A DNA stretch of 64,000 nucleotides, taken from positions 19,697-83,696 of the forward strand of contig CAAGGG010000031.1 of assembly GCA_900769355.1 (NCBI GenBank). Direction: 5' to 3'. The stretch comes from Candidatus Gastranaerophilales bacterium (GTDB taxonomy: Bacteria > Cyanobacteriota > Vampirovibrionia > Gastranaerophilales > Gastranaerophilaceae). The translations under genes and the position numbers were made by a program. Of the stretch, positions 1 to 7,509 are shown one piece after another. Below the pieces are notes generated by a model. That model did no database searches, had not been told where the DNA came from, and saw nothing but the letters and a program-made list of their open reading frames with translations. Every line of letters starts with the position of its first letter. Positions within the stretch are counted from its first letter, which is position 1.

Positions 1-316
1 TTCGGAAATACAACCCAGTTCCGCCTGCAATTATGGGAGTTTTGCCTCTTGAAATAATGTCTTTAATGCATTTTCTCGCGTCTTTTGCATACCAACCGGC
101 AGAATAATTCTCTTCCGGCTCTACAATGTCAATCAAATGGTGCGGAATACCTTGTCTTTCCTCAACAGTCGGTTTTGCAGTCCCAATATCCATACCTTTA
201 TAAACAAGTCTGGAATCTGCCGAAATTATTTCGCCTTTGATACGTTTTGCAAGTTCTATTGCATAAGCTGTTTTTCCGCTTGCGGTTGCTCCAACGACTG
301 CAATGACCTTATTCAT
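1..316 (-). CDS. miaA: tRNA dimethylallyltransferase MiaA (3' part cut by window edge)
   Basis: Adds a dimethylallyl group to N6 of A37 in tRNAs that read U-starting codons. Only the N-terminal ~105 codons are inside the window. The protein opens MNKVIAVVG, has the P-loop GATASGKT at residues 9-16, then [16 protein letters not shown] (the DSxxVY.G.DIGTAKP block of the family) and an HHLID segment, all in family order. The ATG at 316-314 overlaps the stop of the upstream membrane-protein gene by 8 bp (ATGAATAA), so translation is probably coupled within the minus-strand run that begins with the sigma factor near 4.4 kb. Family assignment is firm; the C-terminal half cannot be judged. Confidence 0.93.
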   Translation of the reverse strand, partial: MNKVIAVVGATASGKTAYAIELAKRIKGEIISADSRLVYKGMDIGTAKPTVEERQGIPHHLIDIVEPEENYSAGWYAKDARKCIKDIISRGKTPIIAGGTGLYFR

Positions 317-1163
317 CTGTTTTACCCATATATTTTATGTTGAAGTATAAGAAAATTAAAACCACAATATAAACCGAATAATAGAACAATACAATGCTCA
401 TAATTATATACGCCAATGGATTTATAATGGCAAATGTATTAATAAACAAAAGCATAAATCCGACAAACCACAAAATCATGTAAAGTCTGACTGTTGTAAA
501 AAAGTCTTTTAAAAGTTTTACAATCGAACGCCATAAGGCAACAAGCGGATTTTGTGTGCAACAAATTATTTCCGGAATCCAAAACATTAAAAAATACATT
601 ACAATTGATGTAACACTCATAAAAAGTAAACTCCATTTTCCAAAGAAAATAATTTGTTCTATAGATAAGTTGTCAATAAATGCCGGCATTCCTTGATTTG
701 CTGCAAGTTCAGAGTTAATCGTGAGCTCTTGCAAATGTTGCATCGATGTTGTATCAAGTCCGCCAATGATGTTTACTCCAAGAAAATAAACAATTGGAGT
801 TGCAATTGCCTGTATAATGAAAAATATCAAATAAACTCCGGCAAACGGAAGAAAAAATCTCCCAACACCTTCTCCAAAAAGTTTGAACAAGTTTAAAGTA
901 GCTCTAGCTCTGTCTTTATCTAAGACAAAAACTTTTTTGGAAAGATTAATTGCGCCTTCAATCATATTAAACCAGCCTGCACAAAAAATCCCGAACATAA
1001 CAAGAACGGTTAATGAAGCAACCAAAAACTTTGGGGTAGAGTCGATATTATACTTTGAATACAAAGAATACAAATCTAAAACCTTAATAAATACAATCAG
1101 CGGAATTGCTAAGATAATATTATAATTGGTTATTTTTATAGCTTCTTTGAATAATTCGCGCAT
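309..1163 (-). CDS. polytopic membrane protein of unknown function
   Basis: A 284-residue protein with about six hydrophobic segments, roughly at residues 14-33, 48-70, 103-130, 175-200 and a double segment at 225-275. No catalytic motif is recognisable. The start is set at the ATG at 1163, which is preceded by AGGAG; a TTG 18 nt further out would swallow that ribosome binding site. A cytoplasmic stretch ([14 protein letters not shown]) resembles FNIFKLFWSGIKG in the membrane protein at 41925, so the two may be distant paralogues of a DUF4013-like group; this is inference from one motif. It sits 21 bp after the activase-like gene and overlaps miaA by 8 bp. Confidence 0.8.
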   Translation of the reverse strand: MRELFKEAIKITNYNIILAIPLIVFIKVLDLYSLYSKYNIDSTPKFLVASLTVLVMFGIFCAGWFNMIEGAINLSKKVFVLDKDRARATLNLFKLFGEGVGRFFLPFAGVYLIFFIIQAIATPIVYFLGVNIIGGLDTTSMQHLQELTINSELAANQGMPAFIDNLSIEQIIFFGKWSLLFMSVTSIVMYFLMFWIPEIICCTQNPLVALWRSIVKLLKDFFTTVRLYMILWFVGFMLLFINTFAIINPLAYIIMSIVLFYYSVYIVVLIFLYFNIKYMGKTDE

Positions 1164-1184
1164 AATACAGGTGCTCCTCAACCT

Positions 1185-2327
1185 CTATTTTGTAATCGTT
1201 TCATTGTTTTGTTGTGCTTTTGCAAGCTTACGTTTTCTTCTTCTCATCAAATCAACAAATGCTTCTAATCTTGTTAAATACCCTGCTTTTCCGGTCTGTT
1301 CGTCCATAATAAGGGGTAATATAGGAATATCGCAGTTTTCTCTCATCGCCGGAAAGATATTTTGTGACATGATTTCAGGCATGCACGTAAACGGACTTAT
1401 GTGTATAATTCCATCAATTCCTCTTTCGTTTGCATAAGCCACATCAGAAACGCATTCCAATGAGTCACCTCCGATATCACGCATAAGATAAGGTTTAGCC
1501 ATTCTATAAGCTCTTTGCAAGTGGGTTTCACCATCTCTAAAAGCTTTTGGAATAATAGCGTCTTTTATAAAGCTGCTGACTGTCAGACTTCTTCTAACCT
1601 GAACTCCCATTTTCCCGAGTTCTTTGGTGATATTTTGGTTAGAGAAAGAATCGCATACAAGATAGATTTCACCAGTCAAATCAACGTTTAAAACTTCCTT
1701 TTTCGGGTCAATCTTAACTTTTTTCATCTCATCAAATGCAAGTTTTTTTGCACGTTTTAAATCTCTTGAATGCTCAACATCTTTAACATATTGCAAAGCT
1801 TTTGCATAATGCTTATCAGCATCACCCTGATTGATTTCACGAGCTCTGTAATATGCAAGATTTTCTTCTAAATCGTCTAGCAAAAACATTTTTCTGATTG
1901 CAATATTGATAGCTCTTGCAAACAAAATCGGATCATTTTTACCGCTAATATCTTTTAAGACATTGTACATGCCTTTAATACCGTCGTACAAGGACAATTC
2001 AACATATCTGGCGTGGTAGCCCATATCGACAAGTGCGTTTTCAATACTGTTTCCATATTGTCCCAAACGACAACAACCCGGAGAAGTAATCATCGCAACG
2101 TAATCCGCACCGCCTTCAATAGCTTCAATAAAGTTCCCTAAAATTAACTTATAAGGAAGGCAAATCGCTTCCGGCGAGTGTTTTGTCCCGAGTGATAATG
2201 TCTTTTTGCTTGTGTAAGGCGGAATGAATGGTTCTACACCAATCTTTTTCAATGCCGCAGCCCATGCAATACAAACTGTCCCCATGTGAGGGAATGCAAC
2301 TTTAACTTTTTTATTATCTTTACTCAT
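1185..2327 (-). CDS. 2-hydroxyacyl-CoA dehydratase activase-related protein (DUF2229/COG3581 type)
   Basis: A 380-residue cysteine-containing protein matching the family annotated as CoA-substrate-specific enzyme activase / DUF2229. Visible hallmarks are FPHMGTVCIAW near residue 12, SPEAICLPYKLILGN near 51, and TSPGCCRLGQYG near 81, a Cys-Cys pair expected to help bind an Fe-S cluster. A second conserved block, IIHISPFTCMPEIMSQNIFPA, lies near residue 310. The C-terminus is basic (RRRKRKLAKA). Such proteins accompany radical-type dehydratases or act alone; no dehydratase subunit or partner activase with an ATPase domain is adjacent, so the substrate is unknown. It lies 15 bp after gcvPB in the same run. 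Confidence 0.82.
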   Translation of the reverse strand: MSKDNKKVKVAFPHMGTVCIAWAAALKKIGVEPFIPPYTSKKTLSLGTKHSPEAICLPYKLILGNFIEAIEGGADYVAMITSPGCCRLGQYGNSIENALVDMGYHARYVELSLYDGIKGMYNVLKDISGKNDPILFARAINIAIRKMFLLDDLEENLAYYRAREINQGDADKHYAKALQYVKDVEHSRDLKRAKKLAFDEMKKVKIDPKKEVLNVDLTGEIYLVCDSFSNQNITKELGKMGVQVRRSLTVSSFIKDAIIPKAFRDGETHLQRAYRMAKPYLMRDIGGDSLECVSDVAYANERGIDGIIHISPFTCMPEIMSQNIFPAMRENCDIPILPLIMDEQTGKAGYLTRLEAFVDLMRRRKRKLAKAQQNNETITK

Positions 2328-2342
2328 AATTTTTCTCTTATT

Positions 2343-3776
2343 TTAATTTTGTTTGTCTGTAAATTTTAAATTAGGGTGACGAGCCGCCAATGTTTCATCT
2401 AGGCGTTTTACAGGTGTCGTGTGAGGAGCAGAAATAATCTTTTCAGGATTACTTTTAGCCTCATCTGCAATTTTTAGCATCACATCAACAAAATTGTCTA
2501 AAACTTCTTTGGTTTCAGATTCTGTCGGCTCAATCATAATTGCCTCGTGCACGATTAATGGGAAATAAACCGTTGGTGGGTGCGTATTTTCGTCCATTAA
2601 GGCTTTTGCAATATTCAATGTAGAAACTCCATTTTCATGTTTTTGTTTTTCGCCTGAAAGAACAAATTCATGCATGCAAGGTTCATCAAACGGCAATAAA
2701 TAAGCACCTTTCAATTTCTCTTTAAGGTAATTTGCATTCAAAACAGCATTTTCACTTGCTTCTTTCAAGTTTTTGCCCATCATCAAGATATAAGCATAAG
2801 CTCTGACAAGTACGCCAAAATTGCCATAAAAACCTTTCACACTTCCGACTGTATGTTTTAAATTGTAGTTTCTGAAATATTTTTCGCCATCAAAATCAAT
2901 TGTTGGAGTCGGTAAAAATTCTTTCAATTCTTCGACCACACAAACAGGACCGGCACCAGGCCCCCCGCCACCATGTGGAGTTGAAAATGTTTTGTGCAAA
3001 TTCAAGTGAACAACGTCAAATCCCATAAGTTTTGGATTTGTATGCCCCATAATAGCGTTGAAATTAGCTCCGTCATAATACAATAATGAACCGTTTTCGT
3101 GCATCAATTTTGAAATTTCCAAAACATTTTCTTCATAAATCCCAAGAGTATTCGGATTTGTCATCATTATTGCTGCAACATCGCTGTCTAAAAGCTCTTT
3201 CAAAGCTTCAATATCAACTTGTCCTTTGTCGTTTGATTTAACAGGAACTACATCAAAACCGCAAAGATGTGCACTTGCCGGATTTGTGCCATGGGCTGAA
3301 TCCGGAATAATAACCTTTTTACGTTTATCGTCTTTTACTTCAAAATACTTTTTAATAACCATCATGCCGGTTAATTCGCCATGCGCTCCGGCAGCAGGTT
3401 GAAGTGTAACTGCTCCCATGCCCGTAATTTTTTTCAAAGCTTCTTGCAACTTAAACATCAATTCCAATGCACCTTGACAATCGACATCATCAGAAAGCGG
3501 GTGTAAGTTTGCAAAACCTTCTAAATTTGCTAATAACTCATTTACTTTTGGGTTGTACTTCATCGTACAAGAACCAAGCGGGTAAAAACCTTTTTCTATG
3601 CAAAAATTCAGATCAGAAAGCTCTTTGTAGTGACGCATAGCTTCCAGTTCACTAACTTGTGGAAGTCCTATTTCTTCTTTTCTGACTAAATTTTTATTAA
3701 GGAAGCTTAAATCTTCTTTTTCGTCCGTTAGAGTTATCCCTAAAACTCCATTGCTTTTTTCAAAAATTGTTTTCAC
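2343..3776 (-). CDS. gcvPB: glycine dehydrogenase (decarboxylating) subunit 2
   Basis: C-terminal half of the split P-protein of the glycine cleavage system. It decarboxylates glycine with PLP and passes the aminomethyl group to the lipoyl H-protein. The PLP lysine lies in NLHKTFSTPHGGGGPG (about residue 262), preceded by YYDGANFNAIMGH; the N-terminal FYPLGSCTMKYNPK block is typical of subunit 2. Length (477) is normal. The start is GTG at 3776, overlapping the sigma-factor stop by one base (TAGTG), which indicates coupled translation. gcvPA, gcvH and gcvT are not in the window, so the operon is scattered here. Confidence 0.95.
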   Translation of the reverse strand: MKTIFEKSNGVLGITLTDEKEDLSFLNKNLVRKEEIGLPQVSELEAMRHYKELSDLNFCIEKGFYPLGSCTMKYNPKVNELLANLEGFANLHPLSDDVDCQGALELMFKLQEALKKITGMGAVTLQPAAGAHGELTGMMVIKKYFEVKDDKRKKVIIPDSAHGTNPASAHLCGFDVVPVKSNDKGQVDIEALKELLDSDVAAIMMTNPNTLGIYEENVLEISKLMHENGSLLYYDGANFNAIMGHTNPKLMGFDVVHLNLHKTFSTPHGGGGPGAGPVCVVEELKEFLPTPTIDFDGEKYFRNYNLKHTVGSVKGFYGNFGVLVRAYAYILMMGKNLKEASENAVLNANYLKEKLKGAYLLPFDEPCMHEFVLSGEKQKHENGVSTLNIAKALMDENTHPPTVYFPLIVHEAIMIEPTESETKEVLDNFVDVMLKIADEAKSNPEKIISAPHTTPVKRLDETLAARHPNLKFTDKQN

Positions 3777-4396
3777 TAAATAATCCCCTGTTTTTTTAAA
3801 TCCCTTTTAATTTTGTCTAAACCTGATTGAATAATTCTAGATATTCTCGACTGAGATATGTTAAATTCTTCTGCAATTTCTCGTAATTTTTTTTCTTTAA
3901 AGAATTTATATTCAATCAACTCCCTTTCTCGTTGTGGAAGTTTTTTCATAGATTCAATGATTTCTGCTTTCAGTTCAATAAGTTCAATACTTTCTTCCGG
4001 AGTTTTGTCCTCAGCTTTTATTTGAACAGGGACTTCCGCATCTTGTAATTCGTCAATAGAAAGTATTGTCTTATAAACTTCTTCACGGATATTTCCGTTT
4101 TCATTATCAGATTGTTGTCTTCTGTTTTTTAAAGAATACCATTTATAACGACGTCTGACTTCGTTTCTGATGGCCCATTTTATTGCCGTTGACAAGTATG
4201 TATTATTGTAGTTTTCGGGAGAATTGTTTTTAAACAATATGTATAAAGTATGGTTTCCAATATTTATAAGCTCAGGTATTTCAATCAAATGCGAAGTTGA
4301 AAACTTTTGATATTCTACCTTTGCAATAGTTTCTATCAAATCTTTATATTCTCTTAAATTTATTTTTTGCGATGATTTTGTTTGTTTTACAGTCAT
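3776..4396 (-). CDS. sigma-70 family RNA polymerase sigma factor (FliA/SigB-like size)
   Basis: A 206-residue alternative sigma factor. Region 2 is visible in the N-terminal half (LINIGNHTLYILF, then STAIKWAIRNEVRRRYKW). Region 4 follows in the last 60 residues (LPQRERELIEYKFF...LREIAEEFNISQSRISRII), a clear helix-turn-helix for -35 recognition. An acidic linker (~residues 95-135) separates them; region 1.1 is absent. An AAGGA lies 13 nt before the ATG, an unusually long spacing. It heads a minus-strand run ending with miaA, and its stop overlaps the gcvPB GTG. No anti-sigma factor is adjacent. Regulon unknown. Confidence 0.88.
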   Translation of the reverse strand: MTVKQTKSSQKINLREYKDLIETIAKVEYQKFSTSHLIEIPELINIGNHTLYILFKNNSPENYNNTYLSTAIKWAIRNEVRRRYKWYSLKNRRQQSDNENGNIREEVYKTILSIDELQDAEVPVQIKAEDKTPEESIELIELKAEIIESMKKLPQRERELIEYKFFKEKKLREIAEEFNISQSRISRIIQSGLDKIKRDLKKQGII

Positions 4397-4499
4397 GACT
4401 ATAACAAATTCCTTAAAAACATTTCCCTACGATTATAATAACAGAAAAAAATATAGAATACCAGACAATGTAATTTTCCTTAACATAAATTATATTTTT

Positions 4500-4612
4500 A
4501 GTGAAAAGTGAACAGTGAGTCGTGAATAGTCTTTTCGTTTGCAGTTACTTGACAATAGATTTAGTGTTTGCCTGAAAAGAACTGATCACTATTCACCACT
4601 CACTACTCACTA
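4500..4612. repeat. inverted repeat made of iterated heptamers
   Basis: Left arm 4500-4530 reads as AGTGAAA-AGTGAAC-AGTGAGT-CGTGAAT-AGT. Right arm 4584-4612, read on the minus strand, is AGTGAGT-AGTGAGT-GGTGAAT-AGT. The arms face each other across a ~53 nt spacer, just upstream of the universal stress protein gene. The same 7-bp unit recurs at 25383-25449 and 52857-52889. Period 7 and inverted layout are seen directly; function is unknown. Confidence 0.8.
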
Positions 4613-4630
4613 GCTTATAAAGGAGATCTT

Positions 4631-5494
4631 ATGAAAATATTATTCTGTACAGACGGTTCAAAAATCAGTTTTAATGCATTAAAAAACATATCTTGTTGGG
4701 TAAAATCTGCAATTGTCGATACAATTTGCGTAATCGATTGGAATATTTTGCCGTCAGAAGTTTTTGTTGATGAAGAGAATTTTTCTTATTCTTGCGCAAA
4801 TATAGCCGATACAATTTTAGATTATGCAAAAGAGGAAATCGAAAAATATGGCTTCGACTCAGGTAAACAAATTAAAAATTGTGGTTCGGTTATTGAAAGT
4901 ATTTTAGAACAAACGGGAAAAGAGGATTATGACGTAATATTGATGGGTTCCCACGGTAAAAAAGGGTTGCAAAAATGGCTCGGATCAGTTTCTCAAGAAA
5001 TAATTAACAGTAGTAAAATTTCTAATTATATTTCAAAGGAAGAAAATAATAAAACTAGAATTTTGCTAACAACAGACGGTTCAACATGCTCTACCGAGGT
5101 GATTAGCAAGATTTTTGATGAAATAAATTTTGAAAACAAAGAAGTTCATATTTGTATGGTTAATGAAGATCCGAATTTACTGTTTTTAGATGGAACTCTT
5201 GATACAAATTGGCTTTTAGATATTCAAAAACAACAACAAATATATTCTGCAAAGGCGATTGGGGATATTAAAAATATTTTTATGGAACATAATATTCCTG
5301 TTAAGAAAACTGAAATTTTGTCAGGAATTCCAGCACAAGAAATAATCAACTATGCCAATAAACACGCAATAGACTTAATAGTTCTCGGTTCAAGAAATAA
5401 ATCAAAAATGGATAGATTTTTAACAGGTTCTGTAAGCAAAAGAGTTATTGAAAATGTGGCTAGTGATATTTGGCTCGTACGATGCAAAAATTAA
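4631..5494 (+). CDS. universal stress protein, two tandem UspA domains
   Basis: Cytoplasmic nucleotide-binding stress protein. Two UspA folds lie in tandem: residues 1-~130 (starts MKILFCTDGS, ends with VILMGSHGKKGLQKWLGSVS) and ~140-287 (starts RILLTTDGS, ends with LIVLGSRNKSKMDRFLTGSVS). The first copy keeps the G-x2-G-x9-G-S ATP-binding pattern; in the second the second glycine is Asn, so nucleotide binding there may be weaker. AAAGGAG lies 7 nt before the ATG. It is monocistronic between the heptamer inverted repeat and the ABC permease promoter. Double-domain UspAs are common in cyanobacteria-related lineages. Confidence 0.9.
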   Translation: MKILFCTDGSKISFNALKNISCWVKSAIVDTICVIDWNILPSEVFVDEENFSYSCANIADTILDYAKEEIEKYGFDSGKQIKNCGSVIESILEQTGKEDYDVILMGSHGKKGLQKWLGSVSQEIINSSKISNYISKEENNKTRILLTTDGSTCSTEVISKIFDEINFENKEVHICMVNEDPNLLFLDGTLDTNWLLDIQKQQQIYSAKAIGDIKNIFMEHNIPVKKTEILSGIPAQEIINYANKHAIDLIVLGSRNKSKMDRFLTGSVSKRVIENVASDIWLVRCKN

Positions 5495-5509
5495 TGCAAA
5501 ATTAAAATA

Positions 5510-5538
5510 TTGACCCGACAAGAAAAAAGTGGCATAAT
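5510..5538 (+). promoter_or_regulatory. promoter for leaderless ABC permease mRNA
   Basis: TTGACC (5510-5515), 17-nt spacer, CATAAT (5533-5538). The ATG at 5545 lies where transcription should start (6 nt between the -10 box and the codon), and there is no Shine-Dalgarno. Confidence 0.75.
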
Positions 5539-5544
5539 TATTTT

Positions 5545-6417
5545 ATGCTTAAATATTACGGCAAATATGCTCCATACTTATTTCTTTTACCTGCTGCAAT
5601 TGTGTTGGTAATATTCTTTTTCGTGCCGTTTTTTCAAACGTTTTTGTTAAGCTTTTTGGACTATTCAAATAATATTTATAATCCGCAATTTGTGGGGCTT
5701 GAAAATTACATAAAACTTTTCCACAACCCGATTTTTTATAAAGTTTTGTGGAATACGTTTATATATTTGTTTGTTGCGGTGCCAATTCTTGCAATATTTC
5801 CACTCTTTCTTGCGGTTTTGATTAACCAAAAAATCAGAGGTGTAACTTTATATAAAATCTTGATTTATTTGCCTGTAATTGTGTCAATTGTTGTTGCCGC
5901 AATTGCTTTCAAGTGGTTATGTGCAGATCAAGGAATTCTGAATTATGTTGTTACTTCGCTCGGCTTTAAGCCAATAGGTTGGCTTACAGATCCGAATTTT
6001 GCACTGTATTCAGTGATAATTGTGACTATTTGGAAGGGCATCGGTTACTATATGATAATTTATCTTGCGGCTTTAATGAGTGTGCCCAATGAGTTGTATG
6101 AGGCATGTGACATTGATGGTGCAAGCTTTTTGACAAAACATTTGACGGTTACAATTCCGCATATAATGCCTACAATAGCCCTTGTTACAACAATTAGTGC
6201 AATTTCTGCCATGAAAGTTTTTGCAGAGATTTATGTTATGACAAAAGGCGGTCCGTTGAATTCAAGCAAGACAATAGTTTATTATATATATGAAAGAGCG
6301 TTTGAAAATCTTGATTTAGGCTTTTCATCTGCCATGGCGGTTGTGTTATTGGTAATTGTGATGATATTTTCTTTGATAAATATTTTCTGTTTTGAAAGGA
6401 AAAAGTATGAGATTTAA
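5545..6417 (+). CDS. sugar ABC transporter permease, MalF/UgpA type
   Basis: Inner-membrane permease of a carbohydrate ABC importer (CUT1-like). It has six hydrophobic segments in 290 residues and the cytoplasmic EAA loop EACDIDGASFLTKHLTVTIP near residue 187, which docks the ATPase. WKGIGYYMIIYLAAL precedes the loop as in family members. It overlaps the next permease by 11 bp. No substrate-binding protein or ATPase is adjacent, so these two permeases must use components encoded elsewhere; the sugar cannot be named. The start has no ribosome binding site and appears leaderless. Confidence 0.93.
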   Translation: MLKYYGKYAPYLFLLPAAIVLVIFFFVPFFQTFLLSFLDYSNNIYNPQFVGLENYIKLFHNPIFYKVLWNTFIYLFVAVPILAIFPLFLAVLINQKIRGVTLYKILIYLPVIVSIVVAAIAFKWLCADQGILNYVVTSLGFKPIGWLTDPNFALYSVIIVTIWKGIGYYMIIYLAALMSVPNELYEACDIDGASFLTKHLTVTIPHIMPTIALVTTISAISAMKVFAEIYVMTKGGPLNSSKTIVYYIYERAFENLDLGFSSAMAVVLLVIVMIFSLINIFCFERKKYEI

Positions 6418-7387
6418 AGGGAAAGAAGCGAATGTAGGTCGGCATTGCTATGCCGACAACTTAACAGATTTAGATGTAAAGATGCAAAGAGGCAAAGAGG
6501 AAGAGTCTGTTACAGAAAGTACGGAACTAGTCCGAAAATGTCGTGCGGCAAAAATCAGAAGTACATTCCTTTCACATCTTGTTTTGATTCTTGTTTCATT
6601 AATCTCAATTTTTCCGTTTATTTGGTTGATTTCAACGTCTTTGAAGGGAAATAGTGAAAACATTTTTGCATATCCGCCGCAAATTATTCCACAAGACTTT
6701 ACTTGGGCAAACTATACAGGCGTTTGGAATAAAGTTAATTTTATCGGTTATTTCATAAACAGCATGATTGTTGCCGGTGGAACAGTTGTTTTAAACCTTA
6801 TTTTGTCTGCAATGGCTGGGTATCCGCTTGCACGAATGGAGTTTAAGGGTAAAAAAATAACGTTTTTTGCGATTTTGGCAACAATTATGATTCCGTTTCA
6901 GGCAATAATGTTGCCGGTTTATCTGATTACGTTGAAGCTTCATTTGACGGATAATGTGAATAATTTTGCAGGATTTATGGGACTTATAATGCCGTTTGCC
7001 GTTAGTGCGTTTGGAATATTTTTAATGCGACAAGCTTTCTTGGGAATTCCAAAAGAAATGGAAGAGGCTGCAATTGTTGATGGGTGTAATGTTTTTCAGG
7101 TATTTTGGAAAGTTCTTATGCCTATGGTAAAGCCGTCGCTTGCTGTTCTTGCTATATTTACATTTATTGGGTCTTGGGGCGAATTCTTGTGGCCGAGTAT
7201 TGTTTTGACAAAAGAATCTATGTACACGCTTCCTGTCGGGGTAAATAATTTGCAGGGCATGTTTTCGTCTAACTGGCGATTTATTGCTGCCGGTTCAATC
7301 CTTTCCACAATCCCGATTTTGATATTCTTTTTAGCAATGCAAAGATATTTTATTTCAGGCGAAAACGAAGGAGCTGTAAAAGGGTAA
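6407..7387 (+). CDS. sugar ABC transporter permease, MalG/UgpE type, with repeat-derived N-terminal insert
   Basis: Second permease of the pair (326 residues). Six membrane segments start near residue 52, and the EAA loop EEAAIVDGCNVFQVFWKVLMP lies near residue 223. The ATG at 6407 is preceded by AAAGG and lies inside the end of the first permease gene. Residues ~7-45, ahead of the first membrane helix, are hydrophilic and unlike the family: their DNA holds a perfect 8-bp hairpin (6438-6457) and a segment (6466-6513) repeated at 9441-9486. This cytosolic N-terminus therefore looks like an in-frame insertion of a dispersed repeat. The permease core is intact. Confidence 0.92.
   Translation: MRFKGKEANVGRHCYADNLTDLDVKMQRGKEEESVTESTELVRKCRAAKIRSTFLSHLVLILVSLISIFPFIWLISTSLKGNSENIFAYPPQIIPQDFTWANYTGVWNKVNFIGYFINSMIVAGGTVVLNLILSAMAGYPLARMEFKGKKITFFAILATIMIPFQAIMLPVYLITLKLHLTDNVNNFAGFMGLIMPFAVSAFGIFLMRQAFLGIPKEMEEAAIVDGCNVFQVFWKVLMPMVKPSLAVLAIFTFIGSWGEFLWPSIVLTKESMYTLPVGVNNLQGMFSSNWRFIAAGSILSTIPILIFFLAMQRYFISGENEGAVKG
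6438..6513. repeat. dispersed repeat copy inside the MalG-type permease gene
   Basis: Perfect palindrome GTCGGCAT-TGCT-ATGCCGAC at 6438-6457, followed by a stretch with the core AAAGATGCAAAGAGGC (6478-6493). That stretch matches the reverse complement of 9441-9486 at roughly three positions in four. Confidence 0.7.
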
Positions 7388-7509
7388 ACGATTTTTCCTG
7401 TTGAGGTTGTATTTGTTTAACAATTCTTAATATAAATAGAGATTTAATTAAAGATTTCACTTCTATTTGCCGTTTTAAGAAACAAAATGTAGAATAGAAG
7501 GAGAAAATT

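Noticed and set aside
1163..1181. Longer N-terminus for the membrane protein at 309 using a TTG at 1181
   Set aside because: That TTG lies in the ribosome binding site of the ATG at 1163.
4549..4554. TTGACA in the loop of the inverted repeat as a promoter for the universal stress gene
   Set aside because: No acceptable -10 hexamer at 16-18 nt downstream.
4500..4612. Heptamer inverted repeat as a CRISPR array
   Set aside because: There are no spacers; the unit is a 7-bp tandem repeat in inverted arms.
7467..7495. TTGCCG-17-TAGAAT promoter for the EF-hand gene
   Set aside because: Its start (~7502) would fall inside the AAGGAG ribosome binding site at 7498-7503, leaving almost no leader; not called.
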